Of a stretch of DNA of 64,000 nt, positions 20,007 through 29,459 are shown piece after piece (positions within the stretch are counted from its first letter, which is position 1; every line of letters begins with the position of its first letter). Origin of the DNA: Pseudomonas sp. SDI (lineage in GTDB: Bacteria > Pseudomonadota > Gammaproteobacteria > Pseudomonadales > Pseudomonadaceae); NCBI RefSeq assembly GCF_003105155.1, contig NZ_QETK01000028.1, forward strand, positions 1 to 64,000, in the 5' to 3' direction. A program made the translations under genes and the position numbers. The notes beneath the pieces are model-generated. The model was given only the letters and a program-made list of their open reading frames with translations. It ran no database searches and was not told the origin of the DNA.

Positions 20007-21347
20007 ATGAGTAGAAAATATTTTGGTACCGACGGCATTCGTGGCCGCGTGGGGGTATACCCGATTACCCCGGACTTCATGCTCAAGCTGGGTTGGGCTA
20101 CCGGTATGGCGTTCCGCAAAGCGGGCATTTGCCGGGTGCTGGTAGGCAAGGACACGCGGATTTCCGGCTACATGTTCGAATCGGCCCTTGAGGCCGGGCT
20201 CTCTGCTGCCGGTGCCGATGTAATGCTGTTGGGGCCTATGCCTACGCCGGCCATTGCCTACCTGACGCGTACCTTTCATGCCGACGCTGGCATCGTGATC
20301 AGTGCCTCGCATAACCCGCATGACGACAATGGCATCAAGTTCTTCTCCGGTCAGGGCACCAAATTACCGGACGAAGTCGAGTTGATGATCGAAGAATTGC
20401 TGGACCAGCCGATGACCGTGGTCGATTCGGGGAAGCTGGGCAAGGTTTCGCGGATCAACGACGCCGCAGGTCGCTATATCGAGTTCTGCAAGAGCAGCGT
20501 GCCAAGCAGTACCGACTTTGCTGGTCTCAAGCTGGTGGTCGATTGCGCTCATGGTGCCACCTACAAGGTTGCGCCGAGCGTCTTTCGCGAACTCGGGGCG
20601 GACGTGACGGTGCTCAATGCACAGCCGGATGGCCTGAACATCAATCTGAATTGTGGCTCCACTCACATCGAGTCGCTGCAGGCGGCGGTACTGGTTGGGC
20701 ATGCCGACCTGGGTATTGCTTTCGATGGTGATGGCGACCGCGTGCTGATGGTTGACCATACCGGTGCAATCGTCGATGGCGACGAGTTGTTGTTCATCAT
20801 CGCGCGTGATCTGGAAGAGCGGGGCAAGCTGCAGGGTGGGGTCGTCGGTACCCTGATGAGCAACCTGGGCCTGGAGTTGGCGCTTAAGGAGCTGTCGATT
20901 CCGTTTGTTCGGGCGAAGGTTGGTGACCGTTACGTGATGGCCGAACTGCTGGAGCGTGAATGGATCATCGGTGGGGAGAACTCTGGCCACGTTGTGTGCT
21001 GCAGCCATACCACCACGGGCGATGCGATCATCGCTGCGTTGCAGGTACTGATGGCCCTCAAGCGCCGTGGTGAGAACCTGGCCCAGGCGCGCCAGGCACT
21101 GCGTAAATGCCCCCAGGTGCTGATCAATGTGCGCTTCGGTGCAAGCAAGGTCGACCCGATCGAGCATCCGGACGTCAAGGCGGCCTGTGCGCAGGTTACC
21201 GAAGAGATGGCGGGGCGTGGTCGTGTGCTGCTACGCAAGTCCGGAACAGAGCCGTTGGTGCGTGTAATGGTCGAAGGCGACGACGAAAGTCAGGTTCGTG
21301 GGCATGCCGAAGCACTGGCAAAACTGGTAAGTGAAGTTTGCGTTTGA
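20007..21347 (+). CDS. glmM: Phosphoglucosamine mutase GlmM
   Basis: The product is a 446-residue enzyme interconverting glucosamine-6-P and glucosamine-1-P for UDP-GlcNAc, hence for peptidoglycan and LPS. The active phosphoserine lies in IVISASHNPHDDNGIKFFS (about residues 97-115). The metal loop is DGDGDR (about 241-246), the substrate loop GEXSGH is GGENSGH, and the phosphate loop RKSGTEPLVRVM is near residue 411. All four domains are present. It is translated 16 bases after folP. Confidence 0.98.
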   Translation: MSRKYFGTDGIRGRVGVYPITPDFMLKLGWATGMAFRKAGICRVLVGKDTRISGYMFESALEAGLSAAGADVMLLGPMPTPAIAYLTRTFHADAGIVISASHNPHDDNGIKFFSGQGTKLPDEVELMIEELLDQPMTVVDSGKLGKVSRINDAAGRYIEFCKSSVPSSTDFAGLKLVVDCAHGATYKVAPSVFRELGADVTVLNAQPDGLNINLNCGSTHIESLQAAVLVGHADLGIAFDGDGDRVLMVDHTGAIVDGDELLFIIARDLEERGKLQGGVVGTLMSNLGLELALKELSIPFVRAKVGDRYVMAELLEREWIIGGENSGHVVCCSHTTTGDAIIAALQVLMALKRRGENLAQARQALRKCPQVLINVRFGASKVDPIEHPDVKAACAQVTEEMAGRGRVLLRKSGTEPLVRVMVEGDDESQVRGHAEALAKLVSEVCV

Positions 21348-21413
21348 TTTACGCTTGCCAGTAGTCATCGGGTTGGGTAACATCTGCGCCCACTTTGACC
21401 GACGAGGTAAAGC

Positions 21414-22166
21414 ATGCGTCGCCCTATAGTTGCTGGTAACTGGAAGATGCACGGTACCCGCGATAGCGTCGCTAAGCTGATCAAGGGCTTGCGTGATCTA
21501 GCCCTACCAAGCGGTGTTGAGGTCGCGGTGTTCCCGCCTAGCCTGTACATCAATCAAGTGATTGAAGGGGTAGGCAAGGTGATCGCCGTAGGCGCTCAGA
21601 ATTCTGCAATAGAGCCTGAGCAAGGCGCGTTGACGGGTGAGATTGCACCAAGTCAGCTCGCTGATGCAGGTTGCAAGCTGGTGTTGGTTGGGCATTCGGA
21701 GCGTCGCCAGATTATTGGTGAAAGTGAAGCCGTGCTGATCCGCAAGTTTGCAGCAGCCCAGGCTTGTGGTTTGACGCCAGTGCTCTGTATCGGGGAAACC
21801 CTAGAAGAGCGTGAAGCGCAAAAAACGCTTGAGATTGTCGGGCGTCAGTTGGACAGCATTATCGACGCGCTCGGTATTGAGGTCTTCGCCAATGCGGTGA
21901 TTGCTTATGAGCCTGTATGGGCCATTGGCACAGGTCTGACGGCCACGCCACAGCAGGCTCAGGATGTGCATGAAGCCATCCGTAAGCAACTGGCGGCAAA
22001 GAATGCAGAAGTTGCGCAGAATACGCGGCTTCTATACGGCGGCAGCGTGAAGGCGGCCAATGCGGCTGAGCTGTTCGGCATGCCGGATATCGATGGGGGG
22101 CTCATTGGTGGAGCGTCCCTGAACGCAGACGAATTCGGTGCAATTTGTCGCGCCGCAGGAAACTGA
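21414..22166 (+). CDS. tpiA: Triosephosphate isomerase TpiA
   Basis: The product is a 250-residue glycolytic TIM-barrel enzyme interconverting dihydroxyacetone phosphate and glyceraldehyde 3-phosphate. The catalytic Lys is in AGNWKMHG (about residue 11), the His in VGHSERR (about 96) and the Glu in AYEPVWAIGTG (about 167). Loop 6 and the C-terminal phosphate loop LYGGSVKAAN are intact. A 66-base gap after glmM may hold its promoter; secG follows after 3 bases. Confidence 0.98.
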   Translation: MRRPIVAGNWKMHGTRDSVAKLIKGLRDLALPSGVEVAVFPPSLYINQVIEGVGKVIAVGAQNSAIEPEQGALTGEIAPSQLADAGCKLVLVGHSERRQIIGESEAVLIRKFAAAQACGLTPVLCIGETLEEREAQKTLEIVGRQLDSIIDALGIEVFANAVIAYEPVWAIGTGLTATPQQAQDVHEAIRKQLAAKNAEVAQNTRLLYGGSVKAANAAELFGMPDIDGGLIGGASLNADEFGAICRAAGN

Positions 22167-22169
22167 AAA

Positions 22170-22556
22170 ATGCTGGAAACAGTCGTTGTAGTTTTTCATC
22201 TGTTGGGCGCACTGGGTTTGGTAGTGCTGGTGTTGCTGCAGCAGGGTAAAGGTGCGGAAGCGGGTGCATCTTTCGGCGCAGGTGCTTCAAATACTGTGTT
22301 CGGAAGCCAAGGTTCTGCTACCTTTCTGAGTAAGTTTACTGCTATACTAGCTGCCTCTTTCTTCTTAACTGCTCTTGGGTTAGGATACTTTGCTAAAGAG
22401 AAAGCTCATGAGCTGACTCAGGTAGGGTTGCCAGATCCAGCGGTAATGGAAGTTAAGCAACAAAAGCCGGCAACAGATGATGTACCGGTGCTCCAAGAGC
22501 AGAAGAGCGAAGCCACTAACACTGGCGATGTTCCTCCCGCTCAAGAGCAGAAGTAA
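22170..22556 (+). CDS. secG: Protein-export membrane protein SecG
   Basis: The product is a 128-residue subunit of the SecYEG translocon. Two hydrophobic helices (about 2-22 and 52-73) flank the conserved cytoplasmic loop LLQQGKGAEAGASFGAGASN. The polar C-terminal tail, rich in Gln, Lys and Glu, is long and low in complexity, as is common in Pseudomonas SecG. The region from about 22310 to 22550 is visibly more AT-rich than its neighbours. The start lies 3 bases after tpiA. A tRNA-Leu gene follows the stop by 19 bases. Confidence 0.96.
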   Translation: MLETVVVVFHLLGALGLVVLVLLQQGKGAEAGASFGAGASNTVFGSQGSATFLSKFTAILAASFFLTALGLGYFAKEKAHELTQVGLPDPAVMEVKQQKPATDDVPVLQEQKSEATNTGDVPPAQEQK

Positions 22557-22575
22557 CGGGTTTCAAAGTAGTATT

Positions 22576-22661
22576 GCCGAGGTGGTGGAATTGGTAGACA
22601 CGCAACCTTGAGGTGGTTGTGCCCATAGGGTGTAGGGGTTCGAGTCCCCTTCTCGGTACCA
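22576..22661 (+). tRNA. tRNA-Leu (anticodon GAG)
   Basis: The gene is 86 bases and includes an encoded CCA. Acceptor GCCGAGG pairs with TCTCGGT. The anticodon arm CAACC/GGTTG encloses TTGAGGT, so the anticodon is GAG, reading CUC/CUU. A long variable arm (class II) and the T loop GGTTCGAGTCC are present. The metazoan-like features A and B are clear: TGGTGGAATTGGTAGACAC is the D arm. Confidence 0.97.
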
Positions 22662-22674
22662 ATTGAAACAAGAC

Positions 22675-22697
22675 AGCCCGCTACAGCGGGCTTTCTT
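22675..22697 (+). terminator. Intrinsic terminator after tRNA-Leu
   Basis: AGCCCGCT (22675-22682) pairs with AGCGGGCT (22685-22692), followed by a short T-rich tail. It lies 14 bases after the tRNA CCA end. Confidence 0.85.
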
Positions 22698-22759
22698 GTA
22701 GGTGGAGGTTGGATTGACCCTTTCCTGGGTTCGGTCGTATACTTTCGCACCAGCTTTGA

Positions 22760-22836
<77 letters not shown>

Positions 22837-22846
22837 GTTTCAGCGG

Positions 22847-22868
22847 AGCCCCTTTTCAGGGGCTTTTT
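22847..22868 (+). terminator. Intrinsic terminator after tRNA-fMet
   Basis: AGCCCC (22847-22852) pairs with GGGGCT (22859-22864) around TTTTCA, and T5 follows. It separates the tRNA from the rimP operon, although some read-through is likely. Confidence 0.85.
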
Positions 22869-22966
22869 GTTAGCTGATCAGTTCTCAGCGCCGGCATTCA
22901 GACGGCGTATCAGGGATGGGCGCTTCGCCCATTTTTTATTTGCATAGCATGCACAAGGGGGTTCAG

Positions 22967-23425
22967 GTGTCGAGCAAGCTAGAACAGTTGCAGGCCTTGT
23001 TGGCCCCGGTGGTCGTGGCCCTAGGCTATGAATGCTGGGGTATCGAATTTTCGGCTCAAGGCCGCCACTCGATGTTGCGCGTTTATATCGATAAAGAAGG
23101 CGGTGTGCTGGTGGACGATTGTGCAATCGTCAGCCGTCAGATCAGCGGTGTCCTGGACGTCGAAGATCCAATTTCCGTTGAATACACCCTTGAAGTTTCT
23201 TCTCCTGGCATGGAACGCCCGCTGTTCACGCTTGAACAGTTTGCAAAGTATGTCGGTGAGCAGGTGAAGATTAAACTGCGCTCGCCTTTCGAAGGTCGAC
23301 GTAATTTTCAGGGCCTTCTCCGCGGCGTGGAGGAACAGGACGTTGTGGTGCAGGTAGATGACCACGAGTTCCTGCTGCCGATCGACATGATCGACAAGGC
23401 CAACATTATTCCCAGTTTTGACTGA
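22967..23425 (+). CDS. rimP: Ribosome maturation factor RimP
   Basis: The product is a 152-residue protein needed for 30S maturation. It starts at GTG 22967 (MSSKLEQLQALLAPVV), placed behind AAGGGGG. This equals the length I remember for P. aeruginosa RimP. The longer reading from the ATG at 22949 is less likely. Conserved features are LGYECWGIEF, DDCAIVSRQISGVLDVEDPI and the LEVSSPGMERPL turn between the two domains. It is the first gene of rimP-nusA-infB-rbfA-truB-rpsO-pnp. Confidence 0.95.
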   Translation: MSSKLEQLQALLAPVVVALGYECWGIEFSAQGRHSMLRVYIDKEGGVLVDDCAIVSRQISGVLDVEDPISVEYTLEVSSPGMERPLFTLEQFAKYVGEQVKIKLRSPFEGRRNFQGLLRGVEEQDVVVQVDDHEFLLPIDMIDKANIIPSFD

Positions 23426-23484
23426 GACGTGCCGGGTCCGGTGAACCATACGGATCCAATGGCTTGCGAAAGGCGAGGCGTACG

Positions 23485-24966
23485 ATGAGCAAAGAAGTAC
23501 TGCTGGTTGTTGAGTCGGTATCCAATGAAAAGGGTGTACCGGCGGGCGTAATTTTTGAAGCGCTGGAAGTGGCTCTGGCCACTGCAACCAAAAAACGTTT
23601 TGAAGACGAAGTCGACCTGCGTGTGGAAATCAATCGCCACACCGGTAACTACGAAACCTTCCGCCGCTGGACCGTGGTAGAAGAAGATGATCTCGACGAT
23701 CCGGCGATCGAGACCTGGCCGAGCAAGGTTGTGGAAACGCACCCTGAAGCCAAGGTCGGCGACGTCATCGAAGAGAAGATCGAGTCCATTGAGTTCGGCC
23801 GTATTGCCGCGCAGACTGCCAAGCAAGTTATTGTGCAGAAAGTGCGTGAAGCCGAGCGTGCTCAAGTCGTTGACGCCTATCGCGAACGCCTGGGCGAAAT
23901 CATTTCCGGCACCGTGAAGAAAGTTACCCGCGACAACGTCATCGTTGACCTGGGGAACAACGCGGAAGCGCTGCTGGCACGTGAAGACATCATCTCCCGC
24001 GAGACTTTCCGGGTGGGTGTGCGTGTCCGCGCACTGCTCAAGGAAATCCGCACCGAGAACCGCGGTCCTCAGCTGATCCTGTCGCGTACTGCGCCACAGA
24101 TGCTGATCGAGCTGTTCCGCATCGAAGTTCCGGAAATCGCCGAGGGCCTGATCGAGGTCATGGCGGCTTCCCGCGACCCAGGCTCGCGCGCCAAGATCGC
24201 CGTCCGTTCCAAGGACAAGCGTATCGACCCGCAAGGTGCCTGCATCGGCATGCGTGGTTCGCGCGTCCAGGCCGTCTCTGGCGAGCTGGGTGGCGAGCGT
24301 GTGGATATCGTGCTTTGGGACGATAACCCGGCTCAGTTTGTCATTAACGCCATGTCGCCGGCTGAAGTCGCGGCGATCATCGTTGATGAAGATGCCCACG
24401 CGATGGATATCGCTGTGGCAGCGGACAACCTGGCGCAAGCCATTGGCCGCGGTGGTCAGAACGTGCGTCTTGCCAGCCAGTTGACCGGCTGGACTCTGAA
24501 CGTGATGACCGAGTCGGACATCCAGGCCAAGCAGCAAGCTGAAACCGGCGACATCCTGCGCAACTTCATCGAAGAGCTGGAAGTCGACGAAGAGCTGGCT
24601 CAGGTGCTGGTTGACGAAGGCTTCACCAGCCTGGAAGAAATTGCCTACGTACCGCTGGAAGAAATGCTCAACATCGATGGCTTCGACGAGGACATCGTCA
24701 ACGAGCTTCGCGCTCGGGCCAAGGACCGCCTGTTGACCAAAGCCATCGCTACTGAGGAAAAACTGGCAGACGCCCATCCGGCCGAAGACCTGCTCTCGCT
24801 TGAGGGTATGGACAAGGATCTGGCGATGGAACTGGCGGTGCGCGGCGTGGTTAACCGCGAAGACCTGGCCGAGCAGTCGATTGACGATCTGCTCGACATC
24901 GACGGCATCGACGAAGAACGTGCCGGCAAGTTGATCATGGCCGCCCGAGCCCACTGGTTCGAGTAA
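23485..24966 (+). CDS. nusA: Transcription termination/antitermination factor NusA
   Basis: The product is a 493-residue RNA polymerase-binding factor. The N-terminal RNAP-binding domain (about 1-130) is followed by an S1 domain (about 135-200, SGTVKKVTRDNVIVDLG). Two KH domains (about 205-345) include the GxxG loops CIGMRGSRV and IGRGGQNVR. Two acidic repeats follow at the C-terminus (about 360-490), each built around ADDLL/EEML-type helices. The start at 23485 gives MSKEVLLVVESVSNEK and the usual 493 residues; the longer frame adds only seven. Confidence 0.98.
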   Translation: MSKEVLLVVESVSNEKGVPAGVIFEALEVALATATKKRFEDEVDLRVEINRHTGNYETFRRWTVVEEDDLDDPAIETWPSKVVETHPEAKVGDVIEEKIESIEFGRIAAQTAKQVIVQKVREAERAQVVDAYRERLGEIISGTVKKVTRDNVIVDLGNNAEALLAREDIISRETFRVGVRVRALLKEIRTENRGPQLILSRTAPQMLIELFRIEVPEIAEGLIEVMAASRDPGSRAKIAVRSKDKRIDPQGACIGMRGSRVQAVSGELGGERVDIVLWDDNPAQFVINAMSPAEVAAIIVDEDAHAMDIAVAADNLAQAIGRGGQNVRLASQLTGWTLNVMTESDIQAKQQAETGDILRNFIEELEVDEELAQVLVDEGFTSLEEIAYVPLEEMLNIDGFDEDIVNELRARAKDRLLTKAIATEEKLADAHPAEDLLSLEGMDKDLAMELAVRGVVNREDLAEQSIDDLLDIDGIDEERAGKLIMAARAHWFE

Positions 24967-24992
24967 GTAGGCTGGCCTGAGGAGAGAAGTGC

Positions 24993-27497
24993 ATGACGCA
25001 AGTCACGGTGAAAGAATTGGCCCAAGAGGTCGCTGCACCGGTAGAGCGCCTGCTGCAGCAGATGCGTGAGGCAGGTCTGCCGCACACCGACGCCGGTCAG
25101 GTAGTGACCGACAATGAGAAGCAGGCGTTGCTGGCTCATTTGAAAAGCAGCCACAAGGCGAAAGTGGAAGAGCCGCGCAAGATTACCTTGCAGCGCAAGA
25201 CCACCAGCACCCTGCGTGTTGCCGGCAGCAAAAGCATCAGCGTAGAAGTACGCAAGAAGAAAGTTTTCGTTCAGCGTAGTCCGGAAGAGATCCAGGCTGA
25301 GCAGAAGCGTGAGCTGGAAGAACGCCGCGCCGCAGAAAACGCTGTGCGTGAGAAGTCTGAAGCCGAAGCGCGCCAGCGTAGCGACGACGAAAACCGTCGC
25401 CAGCCGACCGCTCCTGCTGCTCCTGCCGCAGCGCCGGTCGCCCAGCCTACGCCAGCCGCTGCTGTTGTAGCCGTAGAAGCGGCTCCAGCGCCGACTGCCG
25501 AGCGCAAGAAAGACGACGTGCGTCGCAGCGATAAAGCGCGTGACGACGAACGCCGTGGTGGCGAGCGCCGCAACGAAGCGCCGCGCGTATCGGTCAAGGT
25601 CAAGGAAAAGGAAAAGGCGCCTACGCCGCGTGCTGCTCCGCGTACCACCGACGAAGAAAGCGATGGCTTCCGTCGTGGTGGCCGTGGCAAGGGCAAGCCG
25701 AAGAAGCGCAACGCCCACGGTTTCCAGAACCCGACCGGTCCGGTTATCCGTGAAGTGTCGATCGGTGAGACCATCACCGTTTCCGACTTGGCGCAACAGA
25801 TGTCCGTCAAGGGCGCTGAAGTCGTCAAGTTCATGTTCAAGCTGGGCACTCCGGTGACCATCAACCAGGTGCTCGATCAGGAGACCGCACAGCTGGTCGC
25901 TGAAGAGCTGGGCCACAAGGTCACCCTGGTCAGCGATACCGCCCTGGAAGATTCCCTGGCCGAATCGCTGAAATTTGAAGGTGAGACCTTCTCCCGTGCG
26001 CCAGTTGTGACCGTAATGGGTCACGTTGACCACGGTAAGACCTCGCTGCTCGACTACATCCGTCGTGCCAAGGTTGCTGCTGGCGAAGCCGGTGGTATCA
26101 CCCAGCACATCGGTGCGTACCACGTGGAAACCGACCGCGGTATGGTCACCTTCCTCGATACGCCGGGCCACGCCGCGTTTACCGCAATGCGTGCCCGTGG
26201 TGCCAAGGCTACCGACATCGTGATCCTGGTTGTTGCTGCGGACGACGGCGTGATGCCGCAAACCCGTGAAGCAGTCCAGCACGCCAAGGCTGCTGGGGTA
26301 CCGCTGGTCGTCGCCGTGAACAAGATCGATAAGCCTGGTGCTGACCTTGATCGCATCCGCAACGAGCTGTCGGTCGAAGGCGTTACTTCCGAGGAGTGGG
26401 GTGGTGACACGCCGTTCGTCAAGGTTTCCGCGAAGATGGGTACCGGTGTCGACGAACTGCTCGAAGCCGTCCTGCTGCAAGCCGAGATTCTCGAGCTCAA
26501 GGCAACGCCGTCTGCGCCAGGTCGTGGCGTCGTGGTCGAGTCGCGCCTCGACAAGGGCCGCGGTCCGGTCGCTACCGTGCTGGTTCAGGACGGTACCCTG
26601 CGTCAGGGCGACATGGTCCTGTGCGGCTCGAACTACGGCCGTGTACGGGCCATGCTCGACGAAAACGGCAAGCCTGTTAAGGAAGCCGGCCCGTCGATCC
26701 CAGTCGAGATTCTCGGCTTGGATGGCACCCCGGACGCTGGCGACGAGTTGTCGGTAGTGGCTGACGAGAAGAAAGCCCGCGAAGTTGCGCTGTTCCGTCA
26801 AGGCAAGTTCCGCGAAGTCAAACTGGCTCGTGCTCACGCTGGCAAACTCGAGAACATCTTCGAGAACATGGGCCAGGAAGAGAAGAAGACTCTCAACATC
26901 GTCCTCAAGGCCGACGTGCGTGGTTCTCTCGAAGCCCTCCAGGGTTCCCTGGGCGGCCTGGGCAACGACGAAGTACAGGTTCGTGTGATTGGTGGCGGTG
27001 TCGGTGGTATCACCGAGAGCGATGCCAACCTGGCCCTGGCCTCCAATGCAGTACTGTTCGGCTTCAACGTGCGTGCCGATGCCGGCGCGCGCAAGATTGT
27101 CGAGCAGGAAGGTCTGGATATGCGTTACTACAACGTGATCTACGACATCATTGAAGACGTCAAGAAAGCCCTGACCGGTATGCTCGGCAGTGATGTTCGC
27201 GAGAACATCCTGGGTATCGCCGAAGTGCGTGACGTGTTCCGTTCGCCGAAGTTCGGTGCGATCGCTGGTTGCATGGTCGTGGAGGGTGTGGTTCACCGCA
27301 ACCGTCCGATCCGTGTACTGCGCGACGACGTCGTTATCTTCGAAGGCGAGCTGGAGTCGCTGCGTCGCTTCAAGGACGATGCTTCCGAAGTTCGTGCCGG
27401 CATGGAGTGCGGTATTGGCGTCAAGAGCTACAACGACGTCAAGGTCGGCGACAAGATCGAAGTCTTCGAGAAAGTCCAAGTGGCTCGTACGCTTTAA
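24993..27497 (+). CDS. infB: Translation initiation factor IF-2
   Basis: The product is an 834-residue GTPase that brings initiator tRNA to the 30S subunit and promotes 50S joining. A short N-terminal IF2-N domain is followed by a long, charged and Ala/Pro-rich linker (about 95-240), then a second N domain. The G domain has GHVDHGKTSLLD (about 343-354), DTPGHAAF and NKIDKPGAD. Domains II, III and the fMet-tRNA-binding C2 domain complete it. The length is normal. It lies 26 bases after nusA. Confidence 0.98.
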   Translation: MTQVTVKELAQEVAAPVERLLQQMREAGLPHTDAGQVVTDNEKQALLAHLKSSHKAKVEEPRKITLQRKTTSTLRVAGSKSISVEVRKKKVFVQRSPEEIQAEQKRELEERRAAENAVREKSEAEARQRSDDENRRQPTAPAAPAAAPVAQPTPAAAVVAVEAAPAPTAERKKDDVRRSDKARDDERRGGERRNEAPRVSVKVKEKEKAPTPRAAPRTTDEESDGFRRGGRGKGKPKKRNAHGFQNPTGPVIREVSIGETITVSDLAQQMSVKGAEVVKFMFKLGTPVTINQVLDQETAQLVAEELGHKVTLVSDTALEDSLAESLKFEGETFSRAPVVTVMGHVDHGKTSLLDYIRRAKVAAGEAGGITQHIGAYHVETDRGMVTFLDTPGHAAFTAMRARGAKATDIVILVVAADDGVMPQTREAVQHAKAAGVPLVVAVNKIDKPGADLDRIRNELSVEGVTSEEWGGDTPFVKVSAKMGTGVDELLEAVLLQAEILELKATPSAPGRGVVVESRLDKGRGPVATVLVQDGTLRQGDMVLCGSNYGRVRAMLDENGKPVKEAGPSIPVEILGLDGTPDAGDELSVVADEKKAREVALFRQGKFREVKLARAHAGKLENIFENMGQEEKKTLNIVLKADVRGSLEALQGSLGGLGNDEVQVRVIGGGVGGITESDANLALASNAVLFGFNVRADAGARKIVEQEGLDMRYYNVIYDIIEDVKKALTGMLGSDVRENILGIAEVRDVFRSPKFGAIAGCMVVEGVVHRNRPIRVLRDDVVIFEGELESLRRFKDDASEVRAGMECGIGVKSYNDVKVGDKIEVFEKVQVARTL

Positions 27498-27558
27498 GCC
27501 GCGAGCTTGGGAACCGCTGGCAGTCCGCCCCAGGGCAACTGCTGGCGGCTCTGAACGC

Positions 27559-27594
27559 AACGCCCGGTCCGGCTCAAGCCTGGCCGGGCGTTTG
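27559..27594 (+). terminator. Stem-loop between infB and rbfA
   Basis: AACGCCCGG (27559-27567) pairs with CCGGGCGTT (27584-27592), with further inner GGC/GCC pairing and a TTT tail. The tail is short, so partial read-through into rbfA-truB is expected. Confidence 0.65.
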
Positions 27595-27619
27595 CCGCTT
27601 TAGTTACAGGTAGCAAAAC

Positions 27620-28021
27620 ATGGCAAAAGAATATAGCCGTACCCAACGTATTGGCGATCAGATGCAGCGCGAGCTGGCCCAGCTGATTCGTCGTGAAGTC
27701 AAAGACCCGCGCGTCGGCTTGGTGACCATCACTGCCGTCGACGTGAGCCGCGACGTTGGCCACGCCAAGGTGTACATCACCGTGATGGGCCAGGATAGCG
27801 CCGAAGACATCAAGCAAAGCCTGAAGGTGCTGAACAGCGCTGCCGGCTTCCTGCGCATGCAACTGGGCAAGGAAATGAAGCTGCGCAGCGTGCCGCAACT
27901 GCATTTCCATTACGACGAAAGCGTTACCCGCGGTGCTCACCTGTCTGCCTTGATCGAGCGTGCTGTCGCCGAAGACAGCCAGCACCAGGTTGCTGATGCC
28001 CCCCTGGACACCAAGGAGTAA
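27620..28021 (+). CDS. rbfA: 30S ribosome-binding factor RbfA
   Basis: The product is a 133-residue KH-like protein that binds immature 30S subunits near helix 1 of 16S rRNA and is required for cold growth. It begins MAKEYSRTQRIGDQMQREL and holds the typical segments VKDPRVGLVTITAVDVS (about 28-44), HAKVYITVMG and LRSVPQLHFHYDES. It is spaced 3 bases from the truB start, so the two are coupled. Confidence 0.97.
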   Translation: MAKEYSRTQRIGDQMQRELAQLIRREVKDPRVGLVTITAVDVSRDVGHAKVYITVMGQDSAEDIKQSLKVLNSAAGFLRMQLGKEMKLRSVPQLHFHYDESVTRGAHLSALIERAVAEDSQHQVADAPLDTKE

Positions 28022-28024
28022 GCG

Positions 28025-28942
28025 GTGGCTCAGGTCAAGCGTATCCGTCGTAATGTCAGCGGTATCATCCTGCTCGACAAGCCATTGGGGTTCACCTCCA
28101 ATGCTGCGTTGCAGAAGGTCCGCTGGTTGCTCAACGCCGAAAAGGCCGGGCATACCGGCAGCCTCGACCCCCTGGCCAGCGGTGTGTTGCCGCTGTGCTT
28201 CGGTGAAGCGACCAAATTCTCGCAGTACCTGCTCGACTCCGACAAAGGCTACGAAACCGTGATGCAGCTGGGTCAGACCAGTAGCACCGGCGACGCTGAA
28301 GGGGAAATTCTGCAGACCCGCGAAGTGACCGTTGGTCGCGCCGAGATTGAAGCGGTTTTGCCACATTTTCGTGGTGAAATCAGTCAGATACCGCCGATGT
28401 ACTCTGCGCTCAAGCGCGACGGTCAGCCGCTGTACAAGCTGGCACGAGCAGGTGAAGTAGTGGAGCGCGAACCGCGTTCTGTTACTATTCACCGGCTGGA
28501 GTTGCTTGAGTGTGAAGGCAGCCAGGTTCGCCTGTCGGTCGGTTGCAGTAAAGGCACCTATATCCGCACGCTGGTCGAAGACATCGGTGAGATGCTCGGC
28601 TGCGGGGCGTATGTTGCCCAACTGCGTCGTACCCATGCTGGCCCGTTCGAACTGGCGCAAACCGTCACCGTCGAAGCGCTTGAAAAGGTTCACGCCGAAG
28701 GGGGCAACGAAGCGGTAGATCGCTTCCTCATGCCTTCGGACAGTGGCCTGCAAGACTGGCCGCTGCTGCAGTTCTCCGAGCACAGCGCTTTCTACTGGCT
28801 GCATGGTCAGCCAGTACGTGCGCCGGACGCGCCGAAATTCGGCATGGTCCGGGTACAGGATCACAATGGTCGCTTTATCGGTATCGGTGAAGTGAGCGAA
28901 GACGGGCGTATTGCGCCGCGTCGACTGATTCGGTCGGAATGA
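28025..28942 (+). CDS. truB: tRNA pseudouridine(55) synthase TruB
   Basis: The product is a 305-residue enzyme making pseudouridine 55 in the tRNA T loop. The catalytic Asp lies in HTGSLDPLASGVLPLCFGEA (about residue 46). The motif SGEISQIPP-type substrate loop reads RGEISQIPPMYSALK (about 118-132), and CSKGTYIRTLVEDIG (about 177-191) is conserved. A C-terminal PUA-like domain follows. The start is GTG at 28025, 3 bases after the rbfA stop. Confidence 0.97.
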   Translation: MAQVKRIRRNVSGIILLDKPLGFTSNAALQKVRWLLNAEKAGHTGSLDPLASGVLPLCFGEATKFSQYLLDSDKGYETVMQLGQTSSTGDAEGEILQTREVTVGRAEIEAVLPHFRGEISQIPPMYSALKRDGQPLYKLARAGEVVEREPRSVTIHRLELLECEGSQVRLSVGCSKGTYIRTLVEDIGEMLGCGAYVAQLRRTHAGPFELAQTVTVEALEKVHAEGGNEAVDRFLMPSDSGLQDWPLLQFSEHSAFYWLHGQPVRAPDAPKFGMVRVQDHNGRFIGIGEVSEDGRIAPRRLIRSE

Positions 28943-28956
28943 TCGAAACCGTCAGT

Positions 28957-29048
28957 AACCGGCTTCGGCCGGTTGCTGGTGGGTTAGAGGATGGCTGTTA
29001 ATAGGCGCGGTCACTCCTCACTTTTATGAATACAGGGACCTGTCCCTG
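28957..29048 (+). promoter_or_regulatory. Hairpins between truB and rpsO
   Basis: AACCGGC-TTCG-GCCGGTT (28957-28974) is a UUCG-capped stem without a T run. CAGGGAC-CT-GTCCCTG (29033-29048) is a second perfect stem 48 bases before rpsO. The second is a candidate element for S15 control or mRNA processing. Both assignments are inferences. Confidence 0.5.
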
Positions 29049-29096
29049 GCCTATTGGAACCCGTGTAAACGGATTCCCTTGATTTGGAGAAGCCAG

Positions 29097-29366
29097 ATGG
29101 CACTCAGCGTTGAAGAAAAAGCTAAAATCGTTGGCGAATACCAGCAAGCTGCCGGTGACACCGGTAGCCCAGAAGTGCAAGTTGCACTGCTGACCGCGAA
29201 CATCAACAAGCTGCAAGGCCACTTCAAGGCCAACGGTAAAGACCACCACTCGCGTCGTGGCCTGATCCGTATGGTAAACCAGCGTCGTAAGCTGCTGGAC
29301 TACCTGAAAGGTAAAGACACCACTCGTTACAGCGCCCTGATCGGTCGTCTGGGTCTGCGTCGCTAA
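29097..29366 (+). CDS. rpsO: 30S ribosomal protein S15
   Basis: The product has 89 residues, the standard length. It begins MALSVEEKAKIVGEYQQAAG and holds the 16S-binding segment KDHHSRRGLIRMVNQRRKLL (about 44-63). S15 is a primary binder of the central domain of 16S rRNA. The ATG at 29097 follows a GGAG ribosome-binding site; an in-frame earlier ATG adds six unrelated residues. It lies upstream of pnp, as in most gammaproteobacteria. Confidence 0.98.
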   Translation: MALSVEEKAKIVGEYQQAAGDTGSPEVQVALLTANINKLQGHFKANGKDHHSRRGLIRMVNQRRKLLDYLKGKDTTRYSALIGRLGLRR

Positions 29367-29459
29367 TAGCGGCCTGGCCAGTGGTGTGCACGGCGTGCTG
29401 CAGTCATCGCCTGGGGCCTATGGCACCAGGATCGATGAGCACGCCGCGCGTATCTATAA